Of a stretch of DNA of 64,000 nucleotides, positions 53,722-63,514 are shown piece by piece (the stretch's first letter is position 1; every line of letters begins with the position of its first letter). Position numbers and translations under genes: made by a program. A model generated the notes under the pieces. It saw only the letters and a list, made by a program, of their open reading frames with translations. It did no database searches and was not told where the DNA came from. Origin of the DNA: PLOWO2-12-38-17 sp963709355 (GTDB lineage Bacteria > Planctomycetota > Brocadiia > Brocadiales > Brocadiaceae); assembly GCA_963709355.1 (NCBI GenBank), contig CAVPVY010000005.1, positions 496,001-560,000 of the forward strand, in the 5' to 3' direction.

Positions 53722-54009
53722 TATTGCGCTGGTATCAAAGAATATTTAGAAATATATTCAGGTGGTATTACAAATTACTATGATAATACTGGTAAATATA
53801 CTGGTTATGCACCTTCCGCTAGTGGAAGGATGGACTATTATGATAAATAGGGCAGACATACAGGATATTCATATAGTAAGCCCGACAATACGATAACAAA
53901 TTCTTATGATAGTAACGGAAAATATACAGTATATTCTAAATACGACTCGGGCGTTACAAGACATTACAATCAAAATGGAAAGTATAAAGGCTACGATTCT
54001 GTGAGGTAA
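53722..54009 (+). pseudogene. Remnant of Tyr/Gly repeat protein
   Basis: The frame reads YYDNTGKYTGYAPSASGRMD, YYDK, then TAG, then GRHTGYSYSKPDNTITN, SYDSNGKYTVYSKYDSGVTR and HYNQNGKYKGYDSVR, ending at TAA (54007-54009). Four copies of a roughly 20-24 residue unit with the core YYDxxGKYTGYS can be aligned. TAG interrupts the second and no start codon is found upstream (TGA lies before it), so it is the C-terminal piece of a broken repeat protein. Family unknown. Confidence 0.55.
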
Positions 54010-54361
54010 ATATGAGTTCTATTCTATTTAGTAATTGGTGCGGTTTAGCCAGTGACCAGAGAAGTTCTTAAATTCGCCAACCAAAAAAGCATTGATTTGT
54101 CAACACGGGCGGTTTTGTTTGACAACCGAGACAAATAACACACCACGATTTAATTTCTTAGTAGAATATTTTTACATTTTTCAGCAAAGAAAGTTAAGTA
54201 CTATAGTTGTTCTACAGCAATGAAATGCTGGAGAATCAGTTATTGTTCTTAAGAAAGTTTTCTGTTAACTGAAAATATTTTATTTATTTAGATGATTTGT
54301 TAGTATAATATATTGAAATATCTTTTGTATTTAACAACTATAATAGAAAGGTTATTTTTTT
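54010..54361. other. Intergenic before cytochrome gene
   Basis: About 350 AT-rich bases. It likely carries the promoter of the cytochrome gene. GAAAGG at 54349-54354 is its ribosome site. Nothing else recognised. Confidence 0.4.
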
Positions 54362-55783
54362 ATGAACTTTAAATCAATATTTGGAATATTAAGCACGGTG
54401 TTCATGTTTTCCAGTGTACTATTTGCGAGCGACCCAGGGGAGTGGTCACCAACCTGGAAACTTCCACCCGATAAGGCTCCTGAGAATATTGTTGATCAAC
54501 CTATAACAGTTCCGGGGGATGTGAAGAAAAGCCAATTTTTCAGTCCAATCTCTTGCGGGGCTTGTCATCCAGATATTTTCAAGATGTGGAGTGGTTCTAC
54601 ACATGCCAACGCATGGAGAAATCCACTTTTCCAGGCGCTTTATAATTTGGGTAAAAAAGAGGCAGAAGGTGAATCGCAGAAACGAAATGTTGAATCGTGT
54701 GTCCGTTGCCACTTTCCTATAGGACATAGCAGTGGGGAAGAAAATTTACCTCTGGATGATGAAAAGGGAGGTGTTATTTGCGATTTTTGTCATTCGGTTA
54801 AAGCAACTACAGGCATTGGAAACGCCCCTTACATATTGAGTCCTGGCAATGCTGCTATTATGGAAGGTGGTACAAAATACGGACCATTTAAGGACAGTCC
54901 GGAAACTATTCATGAGAATCAATATTCTGAATTGCACACACGCTCAGAATTTTGTGGTGGGTGTCACGATGTGTCACACGCTGGTAATGACCTCCCTATT
55001 GAACAGACATACACCGAGTGGCGTCAGGGTCCTTATAACACCAATGACCCAAAAACAATAGTACACTGTCAGGATTGTCACATGAGACAGCGGCCCGGAT
55101 TCCCGTGTACAGGTAGCACAGAGAGACCTGATAATCCTGGTTTTGCCGCGCCTGAAATAATGGGCGGTAAGAAGCGACCTCACATATGGACGCATTACTT
55201 TGTTGGTGGAAGTGTAACGCCGATATCTCTCCCGCCTAATTCAGAAATACAGCCTCAATTAGCCATTGAGAGGTTAAAAAATGCTGCAACCGTACAAGTC
55301 ATTGTAAACCCCGGTTATAAGGCGGGGGATTTGTTAAGATTTCAAGTAGATATAAAAAATACTGGTTGTGGACATTACTTACCTACCGGTCTTACAGAGA
55401 TGCGGCAGATGTGGTTAAAAGTTTCAGTAACGGATGCTGATGGTAAACTAATTTACAAAGTAGGAGATGTGGATGAAAAGGGGAAGATTGATGGCAATGC
55501 TACCATCTACCATACTGTATTTGGAAACGAACAAGGAGAACCAACGCTTCTTGTGTGGACTGCAACACATGTGATATCTGATAATAGAATTCCACCTAAA
55601 GGTAAGAAGGAAGAACGCTTTGTATGTCAGATTCCTGCCGATATCAAGCCCCCGCTCAAAGTAGAGACGGTTTTGCAGTATCGTAGCGCCCCGCAGGATG
55701 TGGTAGATGCCCTTCTGGGAGAAAAGACTACAAAACTACCCATAATTGAGATGACAAACGCATCTGTTGAACTTAGCCTGTAA
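54362..55783 (+). CDS. Pentaheme c-type cytochrome, c554-like
   Basis: 473 residues with a Sec signal peptide (residues about 1-22, SSVLFASDP). Five CxxCH motifs bind heme covalently: CGACH (65-69), CVRCH (113-117), CDFCH (140-144), CGGCH (198-202) and CQDCH (236-240). The C-terminal half (about 260-473) has no heme sites and reads as a beta-rich domain (VIVNPGYKAGDLLRFQVDIK, CGHYLPTGLTEMRQMWLKV). The heme half follows the cytochrome c554 family layout used in nitrogen redox metabolism. It acts in the periplasm or anammoxosome lumen by inference. It stands alone, with no partner gene beside it. Confidence 0.85.
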   Translation: MNFKSIFGILSTVFMFSSVLFASDPGEWSPTWKLPPDKAPENIVDQPITVPGDVKKSQFFSPISCGACHPDIFKMWSGSTHANAWRNPLFQALYNLGKKEAEGESQKRNVESCVRCHFPIGHSSGEENLPLDDEKGGVICDFCHSVKATTGIGNAPYILSPGNAAIMEGGTKYGPFKDSPETIHENQYSELHTRSEFCGGCHDVSHAGNDLPIEQTYTEWRQGPYNTNDPKTIVHCQDCHMRQRPGFPCTGSTERPDNPGFAAPEIMGGKKRPHIWTHYFVGGSVTPISLPPNSEIQPQLAIERLKNAATVQVIVNPGYKAGDLLRFQVDIKNTGCGHYLPTGLTEMRQMWLKVSVTDADGKLIYKVGDVDEKGKIDGNATIYHTVFGNEQGEPTLLVWTATHVISDNRIPPKGKKEERFVCQIPADIKPPLKVETVLQYRSAPQDVVDALLGEKTTKLPIIEMTNASVELSL

Positions 55784-55994
55784 TACTTAAACCTGGAAGG
55801 GGTATATTTAGTAAAAATAAACAGTATCAATTTGCAATGAATCAGATGAAACTAATTTCTGGTTACGCCAGTTCAATAACGAAGTGCAACACATGAGGCG
55901 AACACTATCCTATTGTTTATAAAAAACAGATATAAACAGTATCTAAATGATGGTATTTTATCTTAGTCTATGAACAAGGATGGTAATTTGGATT

Positions 55995-56519
55995 TTATAT
56001 GCTAGATTTATCAGAACATTTTAAAAGATTCGATATCAGGAAATCAGTAACAGTAGAAATTTCTTCGTTGATATTGAAGAAAGGTACTTCCAGCTTTGGG
56101 TCTTTATTTCCAACAACGGCAATGAGATTCCTATCGTCCTTACATACCAATTTGTTACTTATCTCTGTACGGAAAACCTCAATCTTAGGAATTTCTTCGG
56201 ATTTGTAGCCTTCAATAATAACAATATCCGTATTTTGTAAGTAAGTATTTATAATTTCCGTTAATTGAATTTCGTTATAAGATTTTCGAATGATACCTAT
56301 TATATTTTGTGATGTTACCACTACGACATCCGCCCCTGCTTGAGTGTGTTTCCAACTATCTTTACCTTCTGTATCAAGTTCGAAATCATGATGACTATGT
56401 TTGATTGTTGCGACTCTGAAACCCCTGACCTTTAACTCCTTAATGAGTTTTACAATAAGGGTTGTTTTGCCACTATTTGATATGCCCGTGACTGATATAA
56501 TTGGTATTTTAGATTTCAT
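55995..56519 (-). CDS. mobB: Molybdopterin-guanine dinucleotide biosynthesis protein B
   Basis: 174 residues. Walker A VTGISNSGKTTLIVKLI, the KHSHHDFELDTEGKDSWKHTQAGADVVVVTS signature and DIVIIEGYKSEEIPKIEVFR are typical MobB. It is a GTP-binding adaptor for MobA in molybdenum cofactor assembly. A moaA gene lies 7 kb further on, fitting a need for molybdoenzymes. Confidence 0.93.
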   Translation of the reverse strand: MKSKIPIISVTGISNSGKTTLIVKLIKELKVRGFRVATIKHSHHDFELDTEGKDSWKHTQAGADVVVVTSQNIIGIIRKSYNEIQLTEIINTYLQNTDIVIIEGYKSEEIPKIEVFRTEISNKLVCKDDRNLIAVVGNKDPKLEVPFFNINEEISTVTDFLISNLLKCSDKSSI

Positions 56520-56709
56520 ATAAGTAAATTATAAAAAATAGTTTTTAAAAACAAACTAAATTCTGATGTTTATAAATAGGAAAGCACACAGGATTTAACC
56601 TTGACAAGTTTTTTTTATTGAAGTAAACTTTTGTTAATTGGCTTTTAAAACCCAATTACCAAAATTGAACATAATTATTCTTATTAGAAAGTAAGCCGAG
56701 AGTTAAATT

Positions 56710-57297
56710 ATGGATAATACCGAAAAGATACTGGACAGGAGAGAACTCTTCAAGGATTTATTCTCCTTTGTTGGTAGAAAGGCTGCGGACTACGCAACAA
56801 AGAGGGTAAGTCGCGTAATGCCAAAGACGAGCTTCCTAAGACCCCCAGGCGCCGTTGAAGAGAACGAATTCCTTTCTTTATGCACTCGTTGTGATGAATG
56901 TATAAAGGTATGTCCTGCAAAGGCTATAAAGAGATATGAAGGTTTATCGGATATTGCAATAGGCACGCCTGTTATTGTACCAAAAGAAAACCCATGTGTT
57001 TTATGCAATGGTTTGTTGTGTATCAGTGCTTGCAAGGAGGGTGCATTAAAGCCAGTTGAAAATATAAGCAATGTAAAGATGGGTGTTGCCAGCATAAATA
57101 AGCCACATTGTTTTGCATGGGAAGGGCAGGATTGTCAGCTTTGTTTTATTAAGTGCCCTTTACAGGGAGATGCGATATATCAGGACGATGGTAAGCCAGT
57201 AATTAATACTGAAACGTGTGTTGGATGCGGAATTTGCGAGTATACGTGCAATACTATAAATAATACATGCGCTATTAAAATCGAAGTTGAAAGATAG
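56710..57297 (+). CDS. Polyferredoxin (four 4Fe-4S clusters), NapF/NapG-like
   Basis: 195 residues. Four Cys-rich blocks: CTRCDECIKVCPAKAI, CVLCNGLLCISACKEGAL, CFAWEGQDCQLCFIKCPLQGDAI and CVGCGICEYTCN. The layout and the order resemble NapF/NapG/MauM-type ferredoxins. No TAT or Sec signal is obvious. It precedes an Mrp-like ATPase by 40 bases on the same strand, so the two may be cotranscribed and the ATPase may load its clusters. Confidence 0.85.
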   Translation: MDNTEKILDRRELFKDLFSFVGRKAADYATKRVSRVMPKTSFLRPPGAVEENEFLSLCTRCDECIKVCPAKAIKRYEGLSDIAIGTPVIVPKENPCVLCNGLLCISACKEGALKPVENISNVKMGVASINKPHCFAWEGQDCQLCFIKCPLQGDAIYQDDGKPVINTETCVGCGICEYTCNTINNTCAIKIEVER

Positions 57298-57337
57298 GGG
57301 TTCCAATCTTAATTTGAATTTGTAAAAGGGGAGTATT

Positions 57338-58306
57338 ATGCAGGAGTGCCAGGTTCCGTTTACGTGTGAACTATGTGAGAAACAGTTATCTTGCCAGCTT
57401 GACCAGATAGAACATAACAAGTGGTCAATAGCTCAAAGGATGAAGGAAATTACGTACAAGATTGTAGTTATGAGCAACAAAGGAGGCGTAGGCAAGAGTA
57501 CTGTAACAACGAACCTTGGTGTTGCACTGGCACGAAAGGGTTACAAGGTTGGGATTGCCGACGCAGATATACACGGTCCAAACATACCAAAAATGCTTGG
57601 TGTAGAAGGTCAAAGACTCAAAAAAAGCAGTGGGGGCGTATTACCTCTGGAAGTGTTACCGAATTTGAAAGTGGCATCCCTTTCCTTTCTGATTGAAGAT
57701 CCATCCATGCCTGTTATCTGGAGAGACTCTGCAAAATGGGATTTTCTGTGCGAGTTGATGGGGAGTGTATGCTGGGGCAATTTAGATTATCTTTTAGTTG
57801 ATTTACCTCCCGGAACTGGTAATGAGGCAATTTCTATAATAGAACTTATTGGAAAAGTAGATGGTTCTGTGATTGTTACAACGCCGCAAGAGGTTGTTTT
57901 AATGGACGTAAGAAAGGCTGTTTTATTTTCTAAAGACAGCAACGTACCTGTTATTGGAATAGTCGAAAATATGAGTGGTTTAATATGTCCGCATTGTAGT
58001 AAAAATATTGATGTATTTAAGACCGGTGGCGGCAAGAGAATTTGCAGAGAACTTGGCGTTGATTTTCTTGGTAGAATACCTTTAGACCCAGGGATTACAG
58101 AAAAGTGCGATAATGGCATGGCCTTCGTTGACGCCTCCCCAAATTCGGATGCAAGCAAGACATTTAATGAAATTGTTGAAAAATGTGAGCTGTTTGTTAA
58201 GACACGGAAAGAAGTATTTGGCGAGGTTACTGTATACAGAGAAGTTCCTTTCCTGGGCAAAGTACCAGTGGATCCAGACTTTTTGAATGATCGGACAGGC
58301 CATTAA
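57338..58306 (+). CDS. Mrp/NBP35-type P-loop ATPase
   Basis: 322 residues. A Cys-rich N-terminus (CQVPFTCELCEKQLSCQLDQ) is followed by the deviant Walker A MSNKGGVGKSTVTTNLGVAL, DADIHGPNIPKMLG, VDLPPGTGNEAISIIEL and the CPHC metal site (VENMSGLICPHCSKNIDVF). It carries iron-sulfur clusters to apoproteins. The extra N-terminal cysteines are as in NBP35-like members. It follows the polyferredoxin gene. Confidence 0.92.
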   Translation: MQECQVPFTCELCEKQLSCQLDQIEHNKWSIAQRMKEITYKIVVMSNKGGVGKSTVTTNLGVALARKGYKVGIADADIHGPNIPKMLGVEGQRLKKSSGGVLPLEVLPNLKVASLSFLIEDPSMPVIWRDSAKWDFLCELMGSVCWGNLDYLLVDLPPGTGNEAISIIELIGKVDGSVIVTTPQEVVLMDVRKAVLFSKDSNVPVIGIVENMSGLICPHCSKNIDVFKTGGGKRICRELGVDFLGRIPLDPGITEKCDNGMAFVDASPNSDASKTFNEIVEKCELFVKTRKEVFGEVTVYREVPFLGKVPVDPDFLNDRTGH

Positions 58307-58423
58307 TTTGAAAATATAAAGGGGCATATGTTTAATTTTTAATAGAACAAATTATAGTTTATTGCCTTCCCTAAATTTTAGCAGTACATCCTCCCTGTTA
58401 TGTTATGATAATAGATTTCTAAT

Positions 58424-61400
58424 ATGTTTCGTTCAATCAAAAACAAATTAATCTTCCTGTTTTTAATTGCCGTTCTCACCCCCTTGTTAGTAATGCGACT
58501 TATTGCTTATCCTTCCGCACATAAAGTTATTCAAGAAACAACCGTTAGTAACCTGCAATTAATAGGATCAAAAAAGGTATTGCAGGTTAAAGATTGGTTA
58601 AGCAGGGTTAAGATGAGTGCAAAGCGTATTGCTGATAACCCAAACATCATCGAAGTAGTCAGTTCAACAAAGATAGATACTTTGGTTATTTCTGAGTTGC
58701 TTTCTTGTTTATCACAGGAGTCTTTATTCCACAGATTTATGATTAGTGAGGCTTCAGGGGCTATAATTGCATCTATTGATGACAAGTTGATAGGGTTAGA
58801 TATATCCGACTTGGAATGTTTTAATTCTGCTATTAAAGGGCATACATATGTTTCAGATATTGTTCCGTCTACATTTTTTGATACGGATGAATTCGGAACC
58901 AGGTCAGTAAAAGTACCCACCATGTATATTGCTGAACCGTTGTGGGGCGGAAATGGCAAGGTTGCTGGCGTAATGATGTTTGAGGTGAATTTATCTACCC
59001 TGAATAATGAAATTCATGAAACGAGACACGGTGATAGTTATGATATTTATATGATCAATAGACATGGTGTGATGATTACTGAATCCAGCTTTATTGAGCA
59101 GTTAAGAAATGCGGGATTGATTAAAAGAAGGACAACGCTGGAGTTGCCCGTTGTTGAACCTCAGAATAAAAATTTTACAAAAGGTGTTGCCGCTTGTTTA
59201 AGCGGTATTAATGGGTTTGATGCGGAAGGCTATGAGAATTATGTCGGGAAAAAAGTGATGGGTGTATGGTATTGGATTCCTGAACTCAAATGGGGAGTTA
59301 TTACAGAAATTAGCGCAGACGAGATATCACTAGCAATGAGGAACCTGAAGAATCCATTTACGAAGATATTTACATATTTGACTATTACAGGGATGGCTCT
59401 GGCAATGGCTGGTATCGCATTTGCGATCATAATTGGGCAAAAGATTGCAAATCCTATTGTTAAGTTAACTGCTGCTACAAGAAAGATGTCTTCAGGTGAC
59501 TTATCCCAGCGAGTTACAGTAAAAACCAGGAATGAGATACAGGAGCTTGAAGATTCATTTAATGTGATGGTTGAATCTGTACAGGAAAAGACATCAAAAT
59601 TACAGGAAACGACAAATTTCCTAAACAGCATTCTGGTTAGTTCAACCGAACATTCGATAATTGCGTGCGATCTAGAGGGGAATATACTTGCATTTAACGA
59701 GGGTGCCAGAAGGATGTATGGTTATGAACCTGAAGAAGTGACACAGAAATCTAATATAAGTATATTTTATCCAAAATCTGACGATTTGGAGGACAAGGTC
59801 AAAAAAATACTTGAAGCGACATTAGCTGCAGGCAGATATAAGAATGAGATGCAATTAATACGAAAGAATGGAGAGAAATTTACGGGTTATAGCACTTTCA
59901 CAATAAGACAGTCTTTAGGGGGCAACCCTACCGGTTTTGTGGTGATTACAAGGGATATTACTGAACAGAAATTGTTGGAACAGGAACTTCATAAGTATAC
60001 GGCGCACCTTGAAAGTATCGTTGAAGAGCGGACGAAAAAACTCAGGGTATCAGAAGAAAAATATAGACGTCTTTTTGAAACAAGTAAAGACGTTGTGTTT
60101 TTTTGTGACCTGGAATGTAACTTTATAGATATTAATCAGTCAGGGGTTGACTTGTTTGGTTATGAATCGAAAACAGAGATACTGAAATTAAATTTATCAC
60201 AAAACTTATTTTACAATCCAGACGAAGGTAAAGCAATAAGGGAGATGGTATACAGGAATGGTTTTGTTAAGGATTACGAGGTTGAATTAAAGCACAAGGG
60301 TGGGGTTAAAGTGCCATGCTTGATGACAAGCAATTTAAGGAGAGATGAGCGGAATAACGTTATTGGTTATGAAGGGATTATTATAGATCTAACAGAGAGG
60401 AAGAGGGTAGAGCAAGAAAAGGATATATTAAATAACATTAATAAGTTTCTGGCATCAAAACTCGATATTAGAGAAGTTTTTAAAACGCTCAGCGAAGAAC
60501 TTAATAAGGTTATTGATTTCGATCGTATGAGTGTTACCCTTCTTGATGAAAAGAGGGAAGAATTTATAGTATTTGCCGTTTCAAAAGATTACGATCGTTC
60601 TAAACTTGAAGAAGGCATACACTATTCTAAGTATGGAACACTCGCAGGAAAGGTTGTTGATGATGGCGAGTTTTACATGGTTGATGACACATCTAGGGGT
60701 TCATTTTCTACGGATACGATCCTGTTTAAAGAGGGCATAAAATCACGTATTGCATTCCCGTTGATATATAAAGGTGAGACTATTGGAAGCGTTAACTTTG
60801 GAAGTAAAAAGGTTAAGAATTTTTATGGCGGCCAGGTATTTGATTTTATTAGTAAGATTACACCTCAACTGGCTATAGCAATTGACAACACTCGTCTATT
60901 TGATAAAATTAGAGAATCTGAGGAAAAGTATAGAAATCTTGTGGAGGATATAGAAGATATAATATTTAGAATGGACAAACAGGGAAGATATTTATTCCTT
61001 AATAATGCATTACAGAAGGTAACAGGTTATTCTCCGCAGGAATACTATGATAAACCTTTTATTGCTACTGATATTATTAATAAGGATGATGTAAATCCTG
61101 TTAAAGAGGAGATACAGAAGGTTCTTGCAGGTAAATTAAAAGTTTCAAAGGATTTAGAGTACAGAATTTATTGTAAGAATGGCAAGGAGCTCTGGGTTTC
61201 TCAAAGCATATATCCAATTAAAAGCAAGAATGGAAATATTATAGGCATTGAGGGAATCATAAGGGATATTACTGGTAAGAAAAAGACAGAAGAACAGATC
61301 CGCCGCTCAGAACGTCTTTCTTCAATTGGAGAATTGGCAGCCTCAATTGCTCACGAGATCAGGAACCCGCTGGGCGCTATCTCAAATTCAGTGAGCATGT

Positions 61401-61597
61401 TGAAAAGAGACCTTGCATTGCGGGGGGACGATAAGAAACTATTTGAAATGGTTGTTGAGGAGACCGCTCGTTTAAATAGTATTATAACTAATTTTCTTAC
61501 TTTTGCGCATCCAGCAGAATATCATTTTATCAAAAGCGATATTACTGAAATTATTGATAGAAACCTTATTTTTGCTGGAACAGGACGCAAGGTTTAA
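58424..61597 (+). CDS. Multi-sensor histidine kinase, N part (frameshifted)
   Basis: 1057 residues. One transmembrane helix at about 10-26, a large extracellular Cache-type sensor (about 30-305), a second helix (about 312-335) and a HAMP domain (to about 390). Then come PAS (about 405-525), a second PAS (540-655), GAF (665-810), a third PAS (830-950) and HisKA with SSIGELAASIAHEIRNPLG (His977). The frame stops before the ATPase domain; the rest continues in another frame at 61560. It pairs with the NtrC-type regulator downstream. The signal is unknown. Confidence 0.88.
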   Translation: MFRSIKNKLIFLFLIAVLTPLLVMRLIAYPSAHKVIQETTVSNLQLIGSKKVLQVKDWLSRVKMSAKRIADNPNIIEVVSSTKIDTLVISELLSCLSQESLFHRFMISEASGAIIASIDDKLIGLDISDLECFNSAIKGHTYVSDIVPSTFFDTDEFGTRSVKVPTMYIAEPLWGGNGKVAGVMMFEVNLSTLNNEIHETRHGDSYDIYMINRHGVMITESSFIEQLRNAGLIKRRTTLELPVVEPQNKNFTKGVAACLSGINGFDAEGYENYVGKKVMGVWYWIPELKWGVITEISADEISLAMRNLKNPFTKIFTYLTITGMALAMAGIAFAIIIGQKIANPIVKLTAATRKMSSGDLSQRVTVKTRNEIQELEDSFNVMVESVQEKTSKLQETTNFLNSILVSSTEHSIIACDLEGNILAFNEGARRMYGYEPEEVTQKSNISIFYPKSDDLEDKVKKILEATLAAGRYKNEMQLIRKNGEKFTGYSTFTIRQSLGGNPTGFVVITRDITEQKLLEQELHKYTAHLESIVEERTKKLRVSEEKYRRLFETSKDVVFFCDLECNFIDINQSGVDLFGYESKTEILKLNLSQNLFYNPDEGKAIREMVYRNGFVKDYEVELKHKGGVKVPCLMTSNLRRDERNNVIGYEGIIIDLTERKRVEQEKDILNNINKFLASKLDIREVFKTLSEELNKVIDFDRMSVTLLDEKREEFIVFAVSKDYDRSKLEEGIHYSKYGTLAGKVVDDGEFYMVDDTSRGSFSTDTILFKEGIKSRIAFPLIYKGETIGSVNFGSKKVKNFYGGQVFDFISKITPQLAIAIDNTRLFDKIRESEEKYRNLVEDIEDIIFRMDKQGRYLFLNNALQKVTGYSPQEYYDKPFIATDIINKDDVNPVKEEIQKVLAGKLKVSKDLEYRIYCKNGKELWVSQSIYPIKSKNGNIIGIEGIIRDITGKKKTEEQIRRSERLSSIGELAASIAHEIRNPLGAISNSVSMLKRDLALRGDDKKLFEMVVEETARLNSIITNFLTFAHPAEYHFIKSDITEIIDRNLIFAGTGRKV

Positions 61598-62012
61598 TAA
61601 AAAAATAAAGATTATAAAACGTTACGAAAACAGTGTCCCCAAAATATATTTGGACAGGAATTGGATAAGACAGGTTTTTTGGAATTTATTGGTAAATTCG
61701 GTAGATGCCATGCCAGGAGGCGGGAAGATATTCGTATTAGTCAGAAAGCCAAAAGTACCAGAAAACAACCAATTGGAGATTGTAATTAAAGATACTGGCA
61801 GTGGGATTCCACCTGAAATAATAGGAAAAATATTTGAACCGTTTTTTACTACAAAGAAGACAAAGGGGACCGGCTTGGGGCTTCCAATTGTTCACCGTAT
61901 TGTAGATAATCATGAAGGTATGATAGATGTGAAGAGTGATCATAATAAAGGAACGTCCTTTACAATTCGGTTACCTTTAAGAAATAAAAAAGCTAAAGTT
62001 GGTATTGTATAG
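61560..62012 (+). pseudogene. Histidine kinase ATPase domain, out of frame
   Basis: The +1 frame picks up the same kinase with ETLFLLEQDARFNKKIKI, then the HATPase boxes: N box WNLLVNSVDAMPGGG, G1 IKDTGSGIPPEI, F box FEPFFTTKKTKGTGLGLPIV (G2). It ends at 62012, 12 bases before the response regulator. Removing one base near 61559 joins it to the preceding frame. On its own it has no proper start. Confidence 0.8.
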
Positions 62013-62024
62013 GGTTTTTAATTT

Positions 62025-63407
62025 ATGTTCAACATTCTGATTGTTGATGATCAAAAGAATATGAGAGAATCCCTCGCGATTGCGTTTAAGAGGGCAGGTT
62101 ATAATGTTGATAGCGTCGAAAATGGAGAGAATGCCGTTAAACTTCAGGGGGATAAGTTGTATGATTTAGTTATGTTGGATCTTAAGATGGAAGACATGGA
62201 CGGTCTGGAGGTACTTTCTCACATCAAACAAATTAATCTTGCAACTGAAGTTATTGTAATGACTGCGTTTGGTACAATTGATAGTGCAATCGAGGCGATG
62301 AGAAAGGGAGCATATGATTACGCTACAAAACCGTTTCAGTTAACTGATATACTTTCATTGGTCGAAAGGGCATTGGAAAAGAAACGTCTTACCGATAAGG
62401 TTGCAACTCTACAAAGGGAGATTAAAGATAAGTATAAATTTGATGGTGTTGTAGGAAATTCTCCGGTAATGATGCGTGTATTAAATATTCTCATGGAATT
62501 AACAAACAGCGAAAGCACGGTTTTGATTACTGGCGAAAGCGGTACCGGAAAGGAGCTGATTGCAAGAGCAATCCATAATAATAGCAGAAGGAGTAATAAA
62601 CCTTTTGTTGTTGTAAATTGTGGAGCTTTGCCAGAAAGTTTGCAGGAAAGTGAGTTGTTTGGACACGTTATTGGCTCTTTTACTGGTGCGGTTAAAGATA
62701 AGAAAGGTATTTTTTTAGAAGCGCAGGGTGGCACACTTTTCCTGGATGAAATTGGTGAGACATTACTATCGAGTCAGGTTAAACTGCTTCGTTTTTTACA
62801 AAACGGCGAGATACGGCGAGTGGGAGATAATAAACCAATATTCTTGGATGTTCGCATAATTGTAGCGACAAATAAAGACCTTGATGAGGCAACGAAGGGT
62901 GGAGCTTTTAGAAAAGATTTATTTTACAGGCTCAATGTAATAAGGATTCATTTGCCACCGCTGAGGGAAAGGAAAGAAGATATTCATGTTTTGGTAAATT
63001 ATTTTGTTAATAAATATTCAAATAAATTGGATAAGAAACTACCTGAAATAACAGCAGAAGCGATGTCATTACTCATGAATTATTCATGGCCTGGAAATGT
63101 TAGAGAACTGGAGAATGTAATTGAGAGAGCTGTAACTCTTGTTATGGGCGATAGGATCGAAGCATCTGACCTTGCATTGCACGATTCTCTGGAAACAGAT
63201 AACATTGATGTTATGATCGAGAATAGTGGTATTCGCGCTGCATTGGCACAACAGGAGAGGAAGACGATAATAGCATCTTTGAAAAGGTATGCAGGAAATC
63301 GTAAATTAGCTGCAAGTAATTTGGGTATTTCTACTACAACTCTCTGGAGAAAGATGAAAGAATATCACATCATACCCAAAACTATTTATAATACTGAAAA
63401 TATTTAA
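62025..63407 (+). CDS. NtrC-type sigma-54 response regulator
   Basis: 460 residues in three domains. The receiver (residues 1-120) has the phosphate site at about Asp52 in LVMLDLKMEDMDG and Lys in YATKPFQ. The AAA+ domain (about 145-370) has Walker A GESGTGKELIAR, the sigma-54 loop GSFTGA (Ser for the usual Ala), and GGTLFLDEIGE. A Fis-type HTH (about 415-455, GNRKLAASNLGISTTTLWRKM) ends it. It activates sigma-54 promoters when phosphorylated by the upstream kinase, from which it is 12 bases away. The target genes are unknown. Confidence 0.95.
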   Translation: MFNILIVDDQKNMRESLAIAFKRAGYNVDSVENGENAVKLQGDKLYDLVMLDLKMEDMDGLEVLSHIKQINLATEVIVMTAFGTIDSAIEAMRKGAYDYATKPFQLTDILSLVERALEKKRLTDKVATLQREIKDKYKFDGVVGNSPVMMRVLNILMELTNSESTVLITGESGTGKELIARAIHNNSRRSNKPFVVVNCGALPESLQESELFGHVIGSFTGAVKDKKGIFLEAQGGTLFLDEIGETLLSSQVKLLRFLQNGEIRRVGDNKPIFLDVRIIVATNKDLDEATKGGAFRKDLFYRLNVIRIHLPPLRERKEDIHVLVNYFVNKYSNKLDKKLPEITAEAMSLLMNYSWPGNVRELENVIERAVTLVMGDRIEASDLALHDSLETDNIDVMIENSGIRAALAQQERKTIIASLKRYAGNRKLAASNLGISTTTLWRKMKEYHIIPKTIYNTENI

Positions 63408-63514
63408 TACTGCTAATAAAGCTAGCTGCACACTTATTAATCCAGGTAGAGAGAAATAGAAATCAAGTGAGATAATATTCCTTGACGTTGCTTTATAGTT
63501 TAAAGGTTTGAATA

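Noticed and set aside
61503..62012. Stand-alone ATPase-domain protein starting at TTG 61503
   Set aside because: Its first 20 residues overlap the kinase in another frame and do not resemble any domain. It is best read as the out-of-frame end of the kinase.
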